DNA of 64,000 nucleotides from Rostrohypoxylon terebratum (GCA_022497145.1 MU385951.1:1-64000), one strand, 5' to 3'; counted from the first letter of the stretch, positions 45,129 through 57,898 are shown. The notes: generated from the sequence alone by a model not told the origin. Made by a program: numbers and translations.

Positions 45129-45676
45129 ATGTCCGGCACCCATGGAATGTCAGGTATCTATGAGCAGGGAGATCAAGTGAACTATAGACGTTCCGACGTG
45201 GTAAACGAGGAGAGACATCATACGACGAGCGCTAAAGGTTATAGACCTAGTGAGTTTCAAGCACTGTTGTCGCTCCAGATCCATCTATCGTTAGTACTTA
45301 CAATGCTATAGAGGACCAAAATAAAGCAATGAATCAAATGATCGAGGAGAATGTACGTATTACATAACCATGATCTTATAGATTCCATGTCAGCAGTCTT
45401 TAGATTTAAGTGCTGACGTCCATAGATCCAAGATGAAGTCAGAGAGAGGTACAAGCACGACCCCACCTACCGTGTAAGTCATCCTCAAAAATAAGAGTAT
45501 CTACCTAGGTAGTTACTAGACACTTTTTCCGTTACTTACACCTATGATAATAGGCGACCATGCACGGAAATGAACCGTCAAAAGGCGCGAAAATCGACGC
45601 CGAGATCCAGCGCGAGGAGGAAGAGTTATTGAAGAGGAAAAAGGAGAAGACCGATAGTCTGCCGGGTAAGAAGTAG
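45129..45676 (+). CDS. Small four-exon hydrophilic protein, unknown function
   Basis: Protein of 110 aa assembled from exons 45129-45249, 45312-45352, 45426-45473 and 45554-45676. All donors are GTGAGT, GTACGT or GTAAGT, all acceptors are TAG, and every join keeps frame to a TAG stop. The sequence is highly charged. It contains MIEENIQDEVRERYKHDPTY, then ATMHGNEPSKGAKIDAEIQ, and a Lys/Glu-rich tail ending LPGKK. The HGNxPSxGAxIDAE segment recalls small conserved fungal proteins of unknown, possibly stress-related, role. No signal peptide or membrane segment. Short exons of 41 and 48 nt make this gene easy to miss. Confidence 0.7.
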
Positions 45677-46304
45677 TTGGGTGAGCGATTCAAAGTCTCT
45701 GGAAGAGCCTGGTGGTGCAAAATGTCGATAGTGGTTTAACAGAGGGCACCTACTATTCACCAGCCCTAGAATATAGCCCGTGATTATAAAGCATCCATGG
45801 ATGCGATGTGCTTGTTCGTAGCCCTAGAGCGCTTGTTTTAGAGCTGACCAATCGCTATAAGCGCTATGACATGGGGCATCTAGCACCGGGTAGCCATAGG
45901 CGGCCTACGTGCTAAGGTCAATGCAGTAACTGTGAGGTTGCCTCTATCATTGCGCTGGTCGCGACCTTGGAAGTATACTTCAAGACCTTCACTTAAAACT
46001 CATCTGATAGGCTAGGTACCTAGATTTCTACCTAGGCATCATTCAGGAACCTCACGTTGGCATGCTCCCTCACGCCTTTAACTCCATTGGGGAATGAATG
46101 ACGCCTCGCGACGATGATCTACTTCGGGGACCATGATTCCTCATCACCTGCCTAATCACCCTAGTAGAGAAGTAGGGATATAAAGCTCAAGAAGGGGTCT
46201 AAATAGATGATGCACAAGTTTCCTAGGTACCATATATTTAATCCGCGTCAGCATCGATAATCTACCAGCATAATTGACTTCATCAACCAATACGTCATAT
46301 CGCC
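45677..46304. other. Intergenic, promoter of the GST-like gene
   Basis: No coding frame is supported. Confidence 0.5.
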
Positions 46305-47226
46305 ATGGCATCCGAAGACTTTTTAACGCCTTTCACCCTTTATACCAACACTTACTCGATCTGCGGCATCATGGTCCAGATGACTTATGAAATGCGCGGG
46401 TCGCCTCGTGAAGGAAGACCGGACCTCAAGTTGGAGAGGGAAAATGTCGATATTAGCCTCCACGGTCGCGAGCAATTGAGCGAGTTCTACCTGCTCAAGG
46501 TGAACCCCAAGGGAGTTGTCCCCGTACTTGTTAACGAGAAACTCCTTGATAAGCCTATGCCTGAGAGTGTCGACATCTCGTATTACTTTGCCGACTGGTA
46601 TCCCAGTCTGTTGCCACCTCAGCATAAGCAGGAGATACAGGATCTCATCAAAGAGCTACATGAGATTAGTTACAAGCTCCTCACCTTCGGTGCTCAAATG
46701 AAGCATCCAGAAACTGCGGTGCAATGGATGCGTGAGCAGATTGCGCGGAAGGATATTTCTGACGAATATAGGAAGGCCCTCGAAGACAGAGTAGGGTTGT
46801 AAGTATTAACCCCAACCCCAACACTAACCCTAACCCTAACCCCAAGTCACCCTATGTCATCATTGGTCAAGCCCTGCAAAAACCTTGAAGCCTGTTAACC
46901 AAATATTGAACAGGACGAAGAAACGGGTAGACAGTCATTCTGATACTGATCTTGCGGATAATGAAACCCGTACGCGAGCTTTTTGCGCCAAGATCGTGGA
47001 ACTGATGGAGAAACGCCCCGAAGAGAAAGATAGGTTCACATATATTTTTGGTTCTGAGCCGACGGTGTTAGATGCGCACACGGTGGTATTCCTTGGACGG
47101 GTGTATGAGAAGGGAAGACTGGATCTTCTTCCGCCAGCTTTGGTTGAGTGGCACAAACAGCTCAGGGAGACAGACGTGTGGAAGCGAGCTGTGCCAGCTG
47201 GAGTAACTCTCCCACCGATGTGGTAG
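46305..47226 (+). CDS. Glutathione S-transferase-like protein
   Basis: Cytosolic protein of 268 aa from exons 46305-46798 and 46914-47226 (DRVGL|TKKRV). The N-terminal thioredoxin-like domain starts FTLYTNTYSICGIMVQMTYE, continues to the cis-Pro region NPKGVVPVLVNEKLL and the DISYYFADW helix. The C-terminal helical domain has RFTYIFGSEPTVLDAHTVVFLGR, whose buried LDAH resembles the GST N-capping box region. It probably conjugates glutathione to electrophiles or acts as a peroxidase or isomerase; the exact class is unclear. The 115-nt intron carries six telomere-like hexamers. It is followed by a P450 gene, and an M19 dipeptidase lies 6 kb on, which would suit a glutathione-conjugate route. 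Confidence 0.75.
46807..46845. repeat. Interstitial telomere-like repeat (TAACCC variants)
   Basis: Six consecutive hexamers, four TAACCC and two variants (CAACCC, CAACAC), plus a partial copy, inside the intron of the GST-like gene. TTAGGG is the common telomeric unit in filamentous ascomycetes. Confidence 0.85.
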
Positions 47227-48464
47227 GAGACTTACGCATAGGCGTCTACCCATCTAGCTTGAGTATTTACAATCCCCTCGGCGCTACAATGAGAGGGGGA
47301 TATTAAGCCATTGGGGATTATCGATGCCTACTCTGGTGTAATGTCTCACCGAGAATAGTTACACGGCATCACGATAGTATTTGGATTGTGACCTTTTTAT
47401 GGATAGCCTTTAAAACATGTATTAGTCATCGGTCAGTGTTTTTTGAAGACCGCCGGCGACTTTTTGGGACTCTTCTATCCGAAATCCGTTGCTGGACGAT
47501 ATCAGGGGACTATTGGTACCTACCTAGTATTTACGAGGGTATCTCGATCTACGAGATTTCGTACAGAACGGTATTTGAAGTCCGGGATGTTTAAATACTA
47601 CATAGTGTATGCACAACACGTATGCAAGTTTGTGTAGTACTAGATCCAAGGAGTCAGGACGCTAAACCCCAGTTTCCGTTCACACTACTTCGTAATACTA
47701 CATCACTAGAACATTATCCCGGTGTGGATTTCGGCACTTTCGTATTTGCCCCTTCCAATCAAGCCCTAGTCATTATTTCGCCAAAGCCGTCAGATCATTC
47801 GTGTATGTTCCAAGGTTAGGTTCTGACGCCAAGCGATGACTGTGCTCTTTGTTTGGATACGTCTGAATAGAGAGTACCGGATTTTGTAAGCTTGATATCT
47901 CCGTTAACCCTTGAGGCTTGAGTGACTGCCGTCTTTGATTTTGATGCCATAGTGACACTTGAGTCTTGAGATGCCGTGCACGGCCTACCTCGTGCGTGGG
48001 ACCAACCCACATTTATATGTACGTATATTTCGTTTAACTAGAATCGTCATGGGCAGTGTCGCATCTATTTCGGACGGTCGGAAATGGTACCTATTACGAT
48101 TCATCCATGATTCTATCCTAATACCCCTATGACTGCAAAACGCGTCAAGTGGGCAAAGGCGGGATGATTTCATCCGACCTTGGGCTACATTTATGCACGT
48201 AGGATAGTAGAAATCCGATCCTCCGCCATCGACCGAACTCCTTATCAATGGAGCCAGTCCACAGCTTCTCGCGCTCGTCGTTATGCGCCACTCGAATAGC
48301 CACGAAACGGCGGGAACGGCACTGGAACGGCTTTCGAAGCCGGTATAAGATATGCAGTGACCCTGTGTCCTTGGAGAAGAGCAAATTCGAGTACATTACT
48401 TTCTGCAATAACATACCTCCTCCTACCTATATATAATATATTATACATAAGTTAGTAGGTAGAT
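47227..48464. other. Intergenic, no gene recognised
   Basis: 1.2 kb between the GST-like gene and the P450. Small open frames on both strands overlap and have no recognisable features. Confidence 0.5.
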
Positions 48465-50168
48465 ATGGCACCTCTACAGCCAAACAGTCCCATCGATTGG
48501 GCATTGCTTGGCGTGGTATTGGTGAGTCTATGCCCCGTGCATCTAATGGATATAATCAGATGAAAACGCGAAAATACGTACCTAGTACCTGGGTGCTGGG
48601 CAAGCATTTAGCTAACTCCAATTCAAGGTCATCTCAACTGTTGTAGGCAAAGCATTCTACAATGCGTTCCTACACCCTCTCCGATCCTACCCCGGACCTC
48701 TCCTATGGAGACTATTCCCTGTTTTTAGATTTATTCGGTTGGGGCGGGGAGATTTACCCTTTTATATGAGAAAACTGCACGCCAAATATGGCCCGGTAGT
48801 ACGGATAGCTCCCGGCGAGCTCGCGTTTTGTGACCCCCAGGCGTGGAAGGATATTTACGGTCATCGGATTGGTGGCGCGCCGGAGCTTCCTAAGTATGAT
48901 CTCTTCTACCGCGCCGTGAACAATATTCCGAGAGGTATTATCAACGCGCACCGAGATCAACACGCCGCATTGCGTCGCCAATTATCGCATGGGTTCTCAG
49001 AGCGATCGATGCAGCTTCAGGAGCCGATCATCGGATCGTATGTAGACTTATTGATTCATCGACTCCAGGAACAATGCAAAGGAGGTGCTGCCTGTCTCAA
49101 CATGCGGGAGTGGCTGAACTGGACAACGTTCGACGTTATCGGAGATCTAGCTTTCGGTTCATCATTCGACTGTCTCGAGAAGTCCGATTACCATCCATGG
49201 GTCAAGCTCCTAGCGAACTCGGTGCAACAGACCGCCTTCATGCAGATACTCGCCGGCATGGGTCTTCGGACTTTAACTAAACTCGTTCTGAAGATGAAGA
49301 AAACCGCGATCACAGACAACCAAAAGTTAGTCCGAGCCAAGGTGCAGCAGAGAATGGACCTTGGAGTTGAGAGGCCGGATTTCATCGAAGGCTTCGTGAA
49401 GAAGAAGGAGGCTGGTGAGATGAGCATCCCGCAGATTTCTGCCAATGCCGGCACCCTCATTTTGGCTGGTAGTGAGACGACAGCAACTCTTCTTAGCGGC
49501 GCCATCTTCCTTCTGACGACTAACCCTGATAAACTTCAAAAGGTCACTGAAGAGGTTCGCTCATCATTCAACAATGACGACGAGATCACATTGACCTCCG
49601 TCGGGAAGTTAACCTATATGTTGGCCTGTCTCAATGAATGCCTCCGAGCGTATCCCCCAGTTCCGATTGGAATGCCACGAGTGTCCCCCAAAGGTGGTTG
49701 TTTCATACTGGGAAAATTAGTCCCAGAAGGCGTAAGTTGCAAACCCTTCAGCTCTCCCAAATATCATATTAACGCAATCTTCAGTCCGTCGTCGCTGTTT
49801 GGCAGTACTCTATCAACCACGACCCGAAACTCTGGACCGAGCCAGAAACTTTCGCTCCGGAGCGCTTTTTGGGTGACCCGAAATACAAGAACGATAGGTT
49901 TGACGCCATGCAGCCTTTCAGCGTAGGACCGCGAAACTGCATCGGTCGCAAGTAAGGCTTACCATCGCGATAGTTGCTATGATAATTGCGTGCTGACGTT
50001 TTGATTAGTTTGGCTTATGCAGAAATGCGGCTTATTTTGGCTAGGATCGTTTTCAACTTTGACATGACGATTGCTGACGATAGCCGTCAATGGCTAGCAA
50101 ACCAAAAGGCGTACTCCCTGTGGAAAAAGCCGGCGTTAAACATCCACATGAAGCCTGTCGTTAGGTGA
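48465..50168 (+). CDS. Cytochrome P450 monooxygenase
   Basis: Heme-thiolate monooxygenase of 495 aa, probably anchored in the ER by its N-terminal hydrophobic segment (WALLGVVLVISTVVG, split by the first intron). Exons: 48465-48521, 48628-49731, 49785-49951 and 50009-50168, all in frame. Motifs in order: HPLRSYPGPLLWR, GPVVRIAPGELAF, I-helix AGTLILAGSETTATLL, ExxR in LNECLRAYPP, PERFLGDPKY, and heme loop FSVGPRNCIGRN with Cys439. The pattern fits the isotrichodermin C-15 hydroxylase-like P450s frequent in secondary-metabolite clusters. It lies head-on with the MFS gene. The substrate is unknown. Confidence 0.9.
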
Positions 50169-50675
50169 AATGACGATTTTGTGCGTTTTCATGAAAGGAA
50201 AGGTTGCGGTCAGCCCTGAGATTGATAACGGCCTCATAACCTTGGTTCTCTACTCGTTTACACTAAATAGCGAGGTTATTAGGTTTGGAAGGCTGGGAAA
50301 GGGGTAGTAAGGATTTCGTACCACTTTCAATTCTTCCTGCGCAGTCGCCGCTGGGTTATGTGGCAGGATGTTAAGCTATGCTGTCTTGCTTTTGTTGGAC
50401 TCTGTAGAGGAAAGCAGTTACATTGCTCGAATCCATTACATTTACCACTCGGGCAAGTTTACCTGATGATGCAAAATGTTCTAGAAGCAAAGTAAAAGCA
50501 GTATCATAGTTCTCAAATACCACCCATTAAGAATAATTTCTTCCTCCAATGCTGTAAGAACTACTAGTTGTTTCCATTGATCCATTGATATCTGATTTCC
50601 TAGTGAATGCCGAGACTCCCGAAACTAACAACAATTACTCGGGGCCGATGCAGGTTGCCCTTTTCAGCTAGCCCC
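50169..50675. other. Intergenic between convergent P450 and MFS genes
   Basis: 3' flanks only; no gene recognised. Confidence 0.5.
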
Positions 50676-52440
50676 TTAGACTGCGTACCGATATTGGGGG
50701 CGAACCTCCATTCCTGGCGCGTGAGGAATCTCTCCAGAATCAAGTTTTTTATTTAAGCGAGCATAATACTGACGCATCGCCAAAGCGGTAATGAAGAAGA
50801 CACCTTGGGTACAACCAACAGTGATTAATGCCGGCCGATAAACTGGCGCATCTTGATCCCGATATATCAGCGAAGAAACGATACCGGCCAAATTCATGGC
50901 CATATAATTCATCCCAAGCGACACAGCACGTCCTGTAGTTGTAGGCGTGTTTGACGCAATCCACACGGGCACCAAGTTACTTGGTATGAAGGTAGAGAAT
51001 GTAATCAAATACGTCAAAAAATATCCAACTTGGGGCTGACGGACTAAATCCAGAGTACCTAGTAGAATCCAAGCTATTAAAGAAATAATTATGGTACCGC
51101 AAGCATAGGTTGCACGTTGCTGGTGGCGATCCGAGAGCCAGCATATCGTAACTTGGAACACTGACGCTACCAAATTAGGTCCGACGGTATACAAATTGGC
51201 TGTAGTGGTTTTATTGGTAAGTCTTTTAATCATCGTCTGTTTGAAAGTTAGTGGAAATGATCACTTCAAATTATTGATATAGTGTAGATGTACCGGGAGG
51301 AAATTGGAGCTACTAGCTACGCCAACGCCATACATCAAAGCCATAAACGCGAAGACCCATGTTGGCCAATGCTTGAGCTGCTTCTTCGCATCATCCCAGC
51401 GAAATTCCTTATCTTGATCTTGAGAATCTTGTTCAAGACGGTATTTCGCAAGTTTGACCTCTTTCTCGGTGTAATACCTCGACTTTTCCGGGCTTCGAGG
51501 GGCGAATATATAAAGATAAGTCGCAACGACAACAGTAATCGAGCCTTCAATAAGGAATAAATATTGCCAACCCTTGTCCCGATAGTCAGGACTAGGAACG
51601 ATTTTTACTTCTCGAGATGCAAGATACTCACCTTGAGTCCTCCCTGCCACTGAAAAACACTCCATGAGATTAAACCCGATACAGCCCCCTGAGGTTATCG
51701 TGTAAGCTTAGGTTTTCTTCAATTCACGAAGCCGGAGATGCTTTCACTTACCGCAATGAACCCCATTTGCCCAATCCACGAGACTCGAAATGCGATTTCT
51801 TTTCTGGTATAAAATAGGGATAAGTAGTACACTTCACAAGGCTTGTCTATTTTCTATTAGTACGTTATATTATAACTCATAACATCCCAAACGTACTACA
51901 TCATCTATTAGCAATCGGGTCCATTTCACGATAGTTACCAGGTGCGCACATACCAAGCTGCTTCAATGGCACCCATTATGATCCTCGCCGCCATAATTCC
52001 AGAAAAGTTCTTGGCTGCGGCGGAGCCCATAGTACAAGCGCCCCAGCTCAAGATAGCAAGAGGGATGATTCGAGCAGAATTATATTTTTTCGCCAATATC
52101 GACCATGGTATATTAAAAAGGCCGTAAGGGATATAAAATAAGACCAAGAGGAGGGAAAATTGGTTGCCCACCAGACCTAAGTCCTTTTCAAAACCGTCGG
52201 TTTTCGCATTTCCTAGGTTGGCGCGATCCAACGTATGGGTGAAGTAAGCAAGAGCTTGGGCTGTCAGTGATAAGTAATTCCAAGTGAATTAAGAACACGC
52301 AACAAACCTAGGCCCGGCATCATCAGCAAATCAGTTTTCCTCACCAGGCGTTTCTCTGCTGTGGCGTCGCTCTCGAAGGACTCATTCTCCTCTACGGCCA
52401 CGTCATCGCGCCTCTTTTCCTCTCTGTCACTGTCTCCCAT
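50676..52440 (-). CDS. MFS transporter, anion:cation symporter (Dal5-like)
   Basis: Plasma-membrane permease of 476 aa from six exons: 52440-52308, 52260-51950, 51841-51752, 51688-51632, 51572-51294 and 51236-50676. Exon 2 ends at a GTGCGC donor rather than the GTATGT four bases upstream, because only this keeps frame and gives AAWYPCEVYYLSLFYTRKE. The next two joins give FIAGAVSGLISWSVFQWQGG and LKGWQYLFLIEG, both hallmark stretches of the allantoate/nicotinate permease group. TLDRANLGNAKTDGFEKDL follows the first membrane helix. Relatives import small carboxylates or vitamins. An export role in a cluster cannot be excluded. Confidence 0.88.
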
Positions 52441-53247
52441 GGCTGACACGCGAATCTATAGTCTGCTAAACCCCTATATCAAGCTCTGGGCATATCATGG
52501 AGGACATGAAGATGAGAAGAATAGATTTTCGTTAGTTGGATTATTAATATTGATACTATATCGTCTTGTGAGTCTCCATGTGAATACTATTAGATATTTT
52601 CTCAGAACATTTACAATCTGCTTGAGGCTCTAAAGTCATGGAAATTGCGTGCTTATTCAATCTTATATCCGCCATGGACGGGGGTACCGAACCCTGTCAA
52701 TTTTACAGATAACAGAGGGATGCTGAACCTGCGTGCCCTGTATTGTACTGTAACCTCGACGACGACAGTCGCCTAGCTAGGTAATCGAGCTGACTCGCTT
52801 AACAAATTTGCTACCCCAAAACAGGCACGCATATGTGAAGTTCGCGTCCCACCCGACCGGGCCGAATTACAGAAAACCACCCTCCCTAGCCTTGGAGAGA
52901 ACGCGTCTTCTGCAGAGCAGTCGCATGATTACTACAGACAACTCCTCTTCCCAAAGCGGACATGATAGCTACGCTATGATGCGATATCAGAGTCCACCAA
53001 CCGGCCGGCAGCGCAAACCAGGTTCTAATGTTAGCGTCGGGATACGGAAACACGATTCCTAGAATTTCGGCCGAGAGGTACCGATGACCCCGACATCGCA
53101 GATCTCTTATACTGACAGAAATGTATTTCGAAGTGATATTTAGGATGGGTTTGATGTTGGGTTAACGGTCGTATCTAAACCGTGATTTTTTATGTGGGAT
53201 AATTATAAGCTATAAGCGAAATCTCGGGCGGCATCCGGGGTTACACC
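52441..53247. other. Divergent promoter region (MFS / dipeptidase)
   Basis: 807 bp between two divergent start codons. The small frame at 52808-53062 shows no family features. Confidence 0.5.
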
Positions 53248-54862
53248 ATGGCATCCAGTGCCGAGCCTGCTTTAAGTCCGGAAACACCTCTCCGGCCGGC
53301 AATAAGATCAGATCAACCATATTCAGATTCGGACGGGAACGCTCTCATTATTCACCCTCAAGCCTCACAGTATAGTTGGTGGAGGCGTTGGCGAAGTACA
53401 ATAATCGCAGCTAGTCTCGCAGTCATAATTACCCCTTTCGCATCTTTGGGAAGCTGGTTCTTGCCGGCGGAATCCTCGATCGATCCAACCAACTATGCCT
53501 TGCGAACCAAGCGCATATTAGAGAAGACACCACTCATCGATGGCCATAATGACTTCCCGTGGCTTCTCCGTGTCGAGTTACATAATCGTATATACGATGG
53601 CAAGTTTAATCCAAATCAGCGCTTGTTAGGCCACACGGATATCAGCCGAATGAAACAGGGGATGATGGGAGGTCAGTTCTGGAGCGTGCATGTCAAATGC
53701 GATGCAGGTCAGAAGCATTTTGAAGATCCATCTGTATGCCTCTCTAATTGACCAATCACTTTCTCTGTGCCCCTGAATCCTAACCAATCTTTGGTAACAT
53801 CCAGTGGATTGTGCGTGACACGCTCGAGCAGATTGACGTAGCCAAGCGATTTATCGCAGAATCCCCAGAGGTGTTCACATACTGCGAAACACCTTCCTGT
53901 GCTCGCACCGCATTCAAAAATGGCCGCATCGCAAGCATGTTGGGGATTGAAGGCGGTCACCAGCTCGGAGGTTCCATCGCTGCTTTGCGACAAGCTTACG
54001 ACTTAGGCGTTCGATATATCACGACTACGCATAATTGCGACAACGCTTGGGCAACATCAGCCTCGACCGTCGCTCGTGGGAATCCCGATAAAGGTCTTAC
54101 AGTGTTAGGTGCGGCATACGTCCGCGAGTCAAACCGCCTTGGAATGATGATTGACCTTTCACATGTCTCCCACCAAACCATGCGGGACGTTCTATCTATC
54201 ACTCAAACTCCTGTAATCTTCTCACATTCAGGGGCGTATTCTGTCACGCCCCATCTACGCAATGTCCCCGACGATGTGCTTCGCAGTATCCGCCAGAATG
54301 GAGGAATAGTAATGGCCGTATTTGTGAATCGCTTCTTAAATATGAAGGATCCAAGCGCGGTTACCATCCACGACGTTGTTGATCACATCTGGCACTTGGC
54401 CGAAGTTGCTGGTTGGGAACATGTTGGGATTGGGTCCGACTTTAGCGGGACCCCATTTACTCCTAGTGGCCTAGAGGTAAAGTGAATTTCGAATGACATA
54501 TTTCTTATGTCCGGCCCTAACACATAGCATAATAGGATGTCTCGAAGTACCCGGATCTAATTGAGCTCTTAATGGCTCGAGGAGCCTCTGATGAACAGAT
54601 TAGACTCCTAGCGGGGGACAACATACTACGTGTTTGGGGGTCTATAGAGCGTAGAGCTAAAGAGATCCAAGCCGAGGGAGAAAAGCCCGTCGAGGAAGAA
54701 TGGGAAGGACGTAAGTGGCATAGAGGCTACAAACACTCTCCATACATGTACCGAGAGACTAGAGAATTGGCGGCGAGAGAGGACTGGGGCCAACCTGAAC
54801 AGTTCAACGTCGATAGTTCTGGGAAACATGCTCCCGCGGTGAAAACTGACAACGACCTTTGA
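53248..54862 (+). CDS. Membrane dipeptidase, peptidase family M19
   Basis: Zinc dipeptidase of 494 aa from exons 53248-53733, 53805-54476 and 54536-54862, all in phase 0. A single hydrophobic segment (IIAASLAVIITPFASLGSWF, about 52-71) after WWRRWRS predicts a type II membrane protein. Metal-binding motifs are intact: DGHNDFPW, IEGGHQLGG, MIDLSHVSH and FSHSGAYSV; VGIGSDFSGTP carries the second-sphere Asp. The family hydrolyses dipeptides and, in mammals and in gliotoxin biosynthesis (GliJ), Cys-Gly formed from glutathione conjugates. With a GST-like gene 6 kb upstream, such a role is conceivable here but is inference. It starts divergently from the MFS gene. Confidence 0.88.
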
Positions 54863-55589
54863 GCAGTTTTCTTCGTCAGTAGATTAACCAATAAAGAGTC
54901 CTGGCAACTGAACTAATCTGACCAACGCTCGGAATTGGAACGGCAACAAGGCTCGAAATACCTTTAGTTTTTTTTAGACTCGCTTCTATCATTCCATGAT
55001 TTGTTCACTGCATTCGAGATAGTGCCGGAATAGATAAGAGCGGAAACCAAGTCGTCAATGGTCCACTGTATCACGTAATTTTAGAGCAGAGCTATATGCT
55101 GGAAGTCGTACTCGTGCTATGACAACGATGAATATTTCGGTTATCAAGATCCGAAACTCGACAGGTCTATCCGATATTACCAGCTATTCGGGTTCGCTAA
55201 CATGACCTCAAGGATGAATCTTGGGAACCGATCCAGCTCCGAATCAATTGGGACCCGTAGATTCGCTGGAAAGGTTGCATGCAAGCGGCAATCTAGCAAG
55301 GGTCGTATGTTGTTACCAGAGATGGGTGGAGGCGCAGGCGACCCCAGTCTATTTGCCCATGCCGAGCGCCGTCGTGTTACAATCTATAATAACCCATTGG
55401 TTAGAAAGACATCGTAACCTACCATGCGGGGGTCTCGCTTGCACGAAGACCGATCATTGATCGATGGTACCTACCTCATGACATTGTGATATTCCTTTAC
55501 GTCCAAGGTCCATCCCTTTCTTTCCATTGACAACCATAGCTGAGAGACGAGACGAGCTGTGGCGTGCTTTACTTACCCTAGCAACTACG
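54863..55589. other. Intergenic, promoter of the second P450
   Basis: No coding frame is supported; the open frame continues upstream of 55590 only from a TTG. Confidence 0.5.
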
Positions 55590-57502
55590 ATGACCGTTCT
55601 GCCCACCTCTCTTAATGACTTCGCAGCATTTGATGTCTCCATTCTCTTGTCGTTAGCCAAACTACTGTTCTTCGTCCCAACGATATCGCTAGCCATATAC
55701 ATCGCGCTCAATGAAGTAGTACGGCTGCGAGGCCGCATTCCCAACCTTCCAGGACCGTGGGGTTACCCCTTACTCGGAAGCATTCCATCATTACAAGGAA
55801 CCGCGACATCTGACGAATACAGAATAGTACGTCCTGTCTTCAGCCATACCCCAAACACGACTCAAGCTTCTCAATAAGACCCGATATACTCCAAGAGGGG
55901 ACGACTGTGCTGACGGTATCATCGCAGTGGGCCGAGCGGTACGGTGATGTGTTCCAAGTGCAACTAGGTAATGTCACGGCTGTAGTAGTGAATAGTATCG
56001 CGGCAGCTCGTACACTCTTCATCAGCCAGCGGGAGGCGACGAACTCACGACCTGTCTTCTATGTCTTACATAAGAAGGTCCAGCAAGGCGGACCAGTAAC
56101 GAGTATTGGAACTAGTCCCTGGAACGAAAGCTGCAAACGGCGACGCAAAGTCGCTGCTACGGCTTTGAACAAAACCAGTACAGAAAGCTATTATCCAGTA
56201 CGGCGCAATACCCGATTCAATGGATATCAGTCTTCCATACCTAACTCTGATGTGTGATAGATCCTAGACCTAGAATCAAGAGCGTTCATTCATGATATCT
56301 TATCTAGCTGCCGAGGCGGTAAAGCAACCGTCGATGTACTCGACCTTACGCGCAAGTTTGCGTTGAACCTCAGCTTGACACTTGCCTATGGAACTCGGTA
56401 AGCTTTCCCAGTTCTAATAACGTGAAGGAGTTGACTAATGCTGGCTTATGTAGTGTTGAGGATGTCAAGGACTTGCACCGGGACTTGATGATTTCCGAGA
56501 TTATCTACATCGAGGAAGAAATCTCCAAATTCAGGAATCCTACGAGCAATCACTCCAATTACATCCCGTTGCTTCGGCCACTCAATACCATCGCCGGATG
56601 GCTTGGGCTCCAGAAGGGTTCTCACATGGCCGATATAGGAAAACGACGATACGCCTACCACAACGTCCTTCAGGAGAAGTTGCGGAAAGATATCGCGGAC
56701 GGTGTTGATAGACCCTGCATTCAGGGCAATGTTCTTAAGGATCCAGAAAGTAAAGGCCTCACGGAGGGAGAGCTCCTCAGTATCGGGTTGAGTATGCTCG
56801 CGGGCGCTGATACCACGAAGCGATCGATAATGTGGGCTATCTTATTACTCGCACATCGTCGGGATATCCAGGAGAAAGCCTATCGCGCGATCAAGGAGGC
56901 GGATCCCCTTTTACTTCAGTCGCCGAATGTCACGCATACGAGGGTCGAGTATCTGGACGCGTTTACGAAGGAAGTCGGTCGTTATTTCGTCGTTCAACGT
57001 CTCGCGCTCCCGAAAGCCACATACTCGGAGGTTCAATGGAATGGTGCGATGATACCGCCCAATACACTGCTGTTCCTAAATTCGTGGGCCTGTACTAGAG
57101 GTAAGTGGCTTGTGTTAGATACGGGACTAGGGGGCGCATGCCATTGACTAACTCGCCTTGTACCTAGACCCATCTGTGTTCTCAAACCCGAACGTATTCG
57201 AGCCGGAACGTTGGATGGACGGCGACCAGACGGCAAACCGACATCAGTATGCTTTCGGTATAGGCGGTCGCATGTGTGTAGCAAGCCATGTCGCGACTAA
57301 GGCTCTCTATGCTGCTTTCTTCCATCTAATTGCACATTTCGAGGTCTTCCCCGCTGAAAAAACGAAGGACCCTATCGTTGCCGATCCAATTGAGGGTTTA
57401 CTGACTAGGGAAAACCCCATCGCGGGTCCGAAGGCTAGGACAGTTCGCTTTGTGCCGCGGAATGCTGATATAACCCGACAGATGCTCTCCTCGGGGGCTT
57501 GA
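55590..57502 (+). CDS. Cytochrome P450, CYP504-like
   Basis: P450 monooxygenase of 541 aa from five exons: 55590-55826, 55928-56197, 56261-56397, 56454-57100 and 57168-57502. An N-terminal membrane helix is followed by the hinge IPNLPGPWGYPLLGS. The first join gives DEYRIWAERYGDVFQVQLGN. The I-helix is SMLAGADTTKRSIMW, the ExxR equivalent is KEVGRY, the PERF region reads FEPERW, and the heme loop is FGIGGRMC with Cys467. The ordering and the NxSRPxFY-like segment NSRPVFYVLHKK recall fungal phenylacetate hydroxylases (CYP504), but the true subfamily needs a tree. It is convergent with the catalase gene. Confidence 0.88.
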
Positions 57503-57898
57503 TAATATGCATTACGTGCATGATATATAGTACCGAGTATTAGATTGTATATATTCAAAGAGGTCCTAATCATGATTTCACCACACAAATACAGGGGACT
57601 AATAATGCTTGGGTACCTAACTACATGCACTGTGAATTCTCACCGATAATTATTATCAGGAGTCACTACTGGGTCACCTTTGCGTCCATTCAGCTTCCAA
57701 TATGCAAGCCTCACATTAGCCACATCACGACACGAACCAATGAGAGGAGCGATGTTGTTGATTGAGACCGTATATCTCCGTACATCTCCAGCATCTCCGA
57801 TTCTCCGGATCAATTTCATCTATCTTTGTGTACCACTTTAATCTCCTACCCCGATCTCATCATTACCCTTAGAAGCCAGTCCAGCCGAAGCCACTTGT
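57503..57898. other. Intergenic between convergent P450 and catalase genes
   Basis: 3' flanks only. Confidence 0.5.

Noticed and set aside
46807..46845. True chromosome end
   Set aside because: Only six hexamers, within an intron, with genes continuing normally on both sides.
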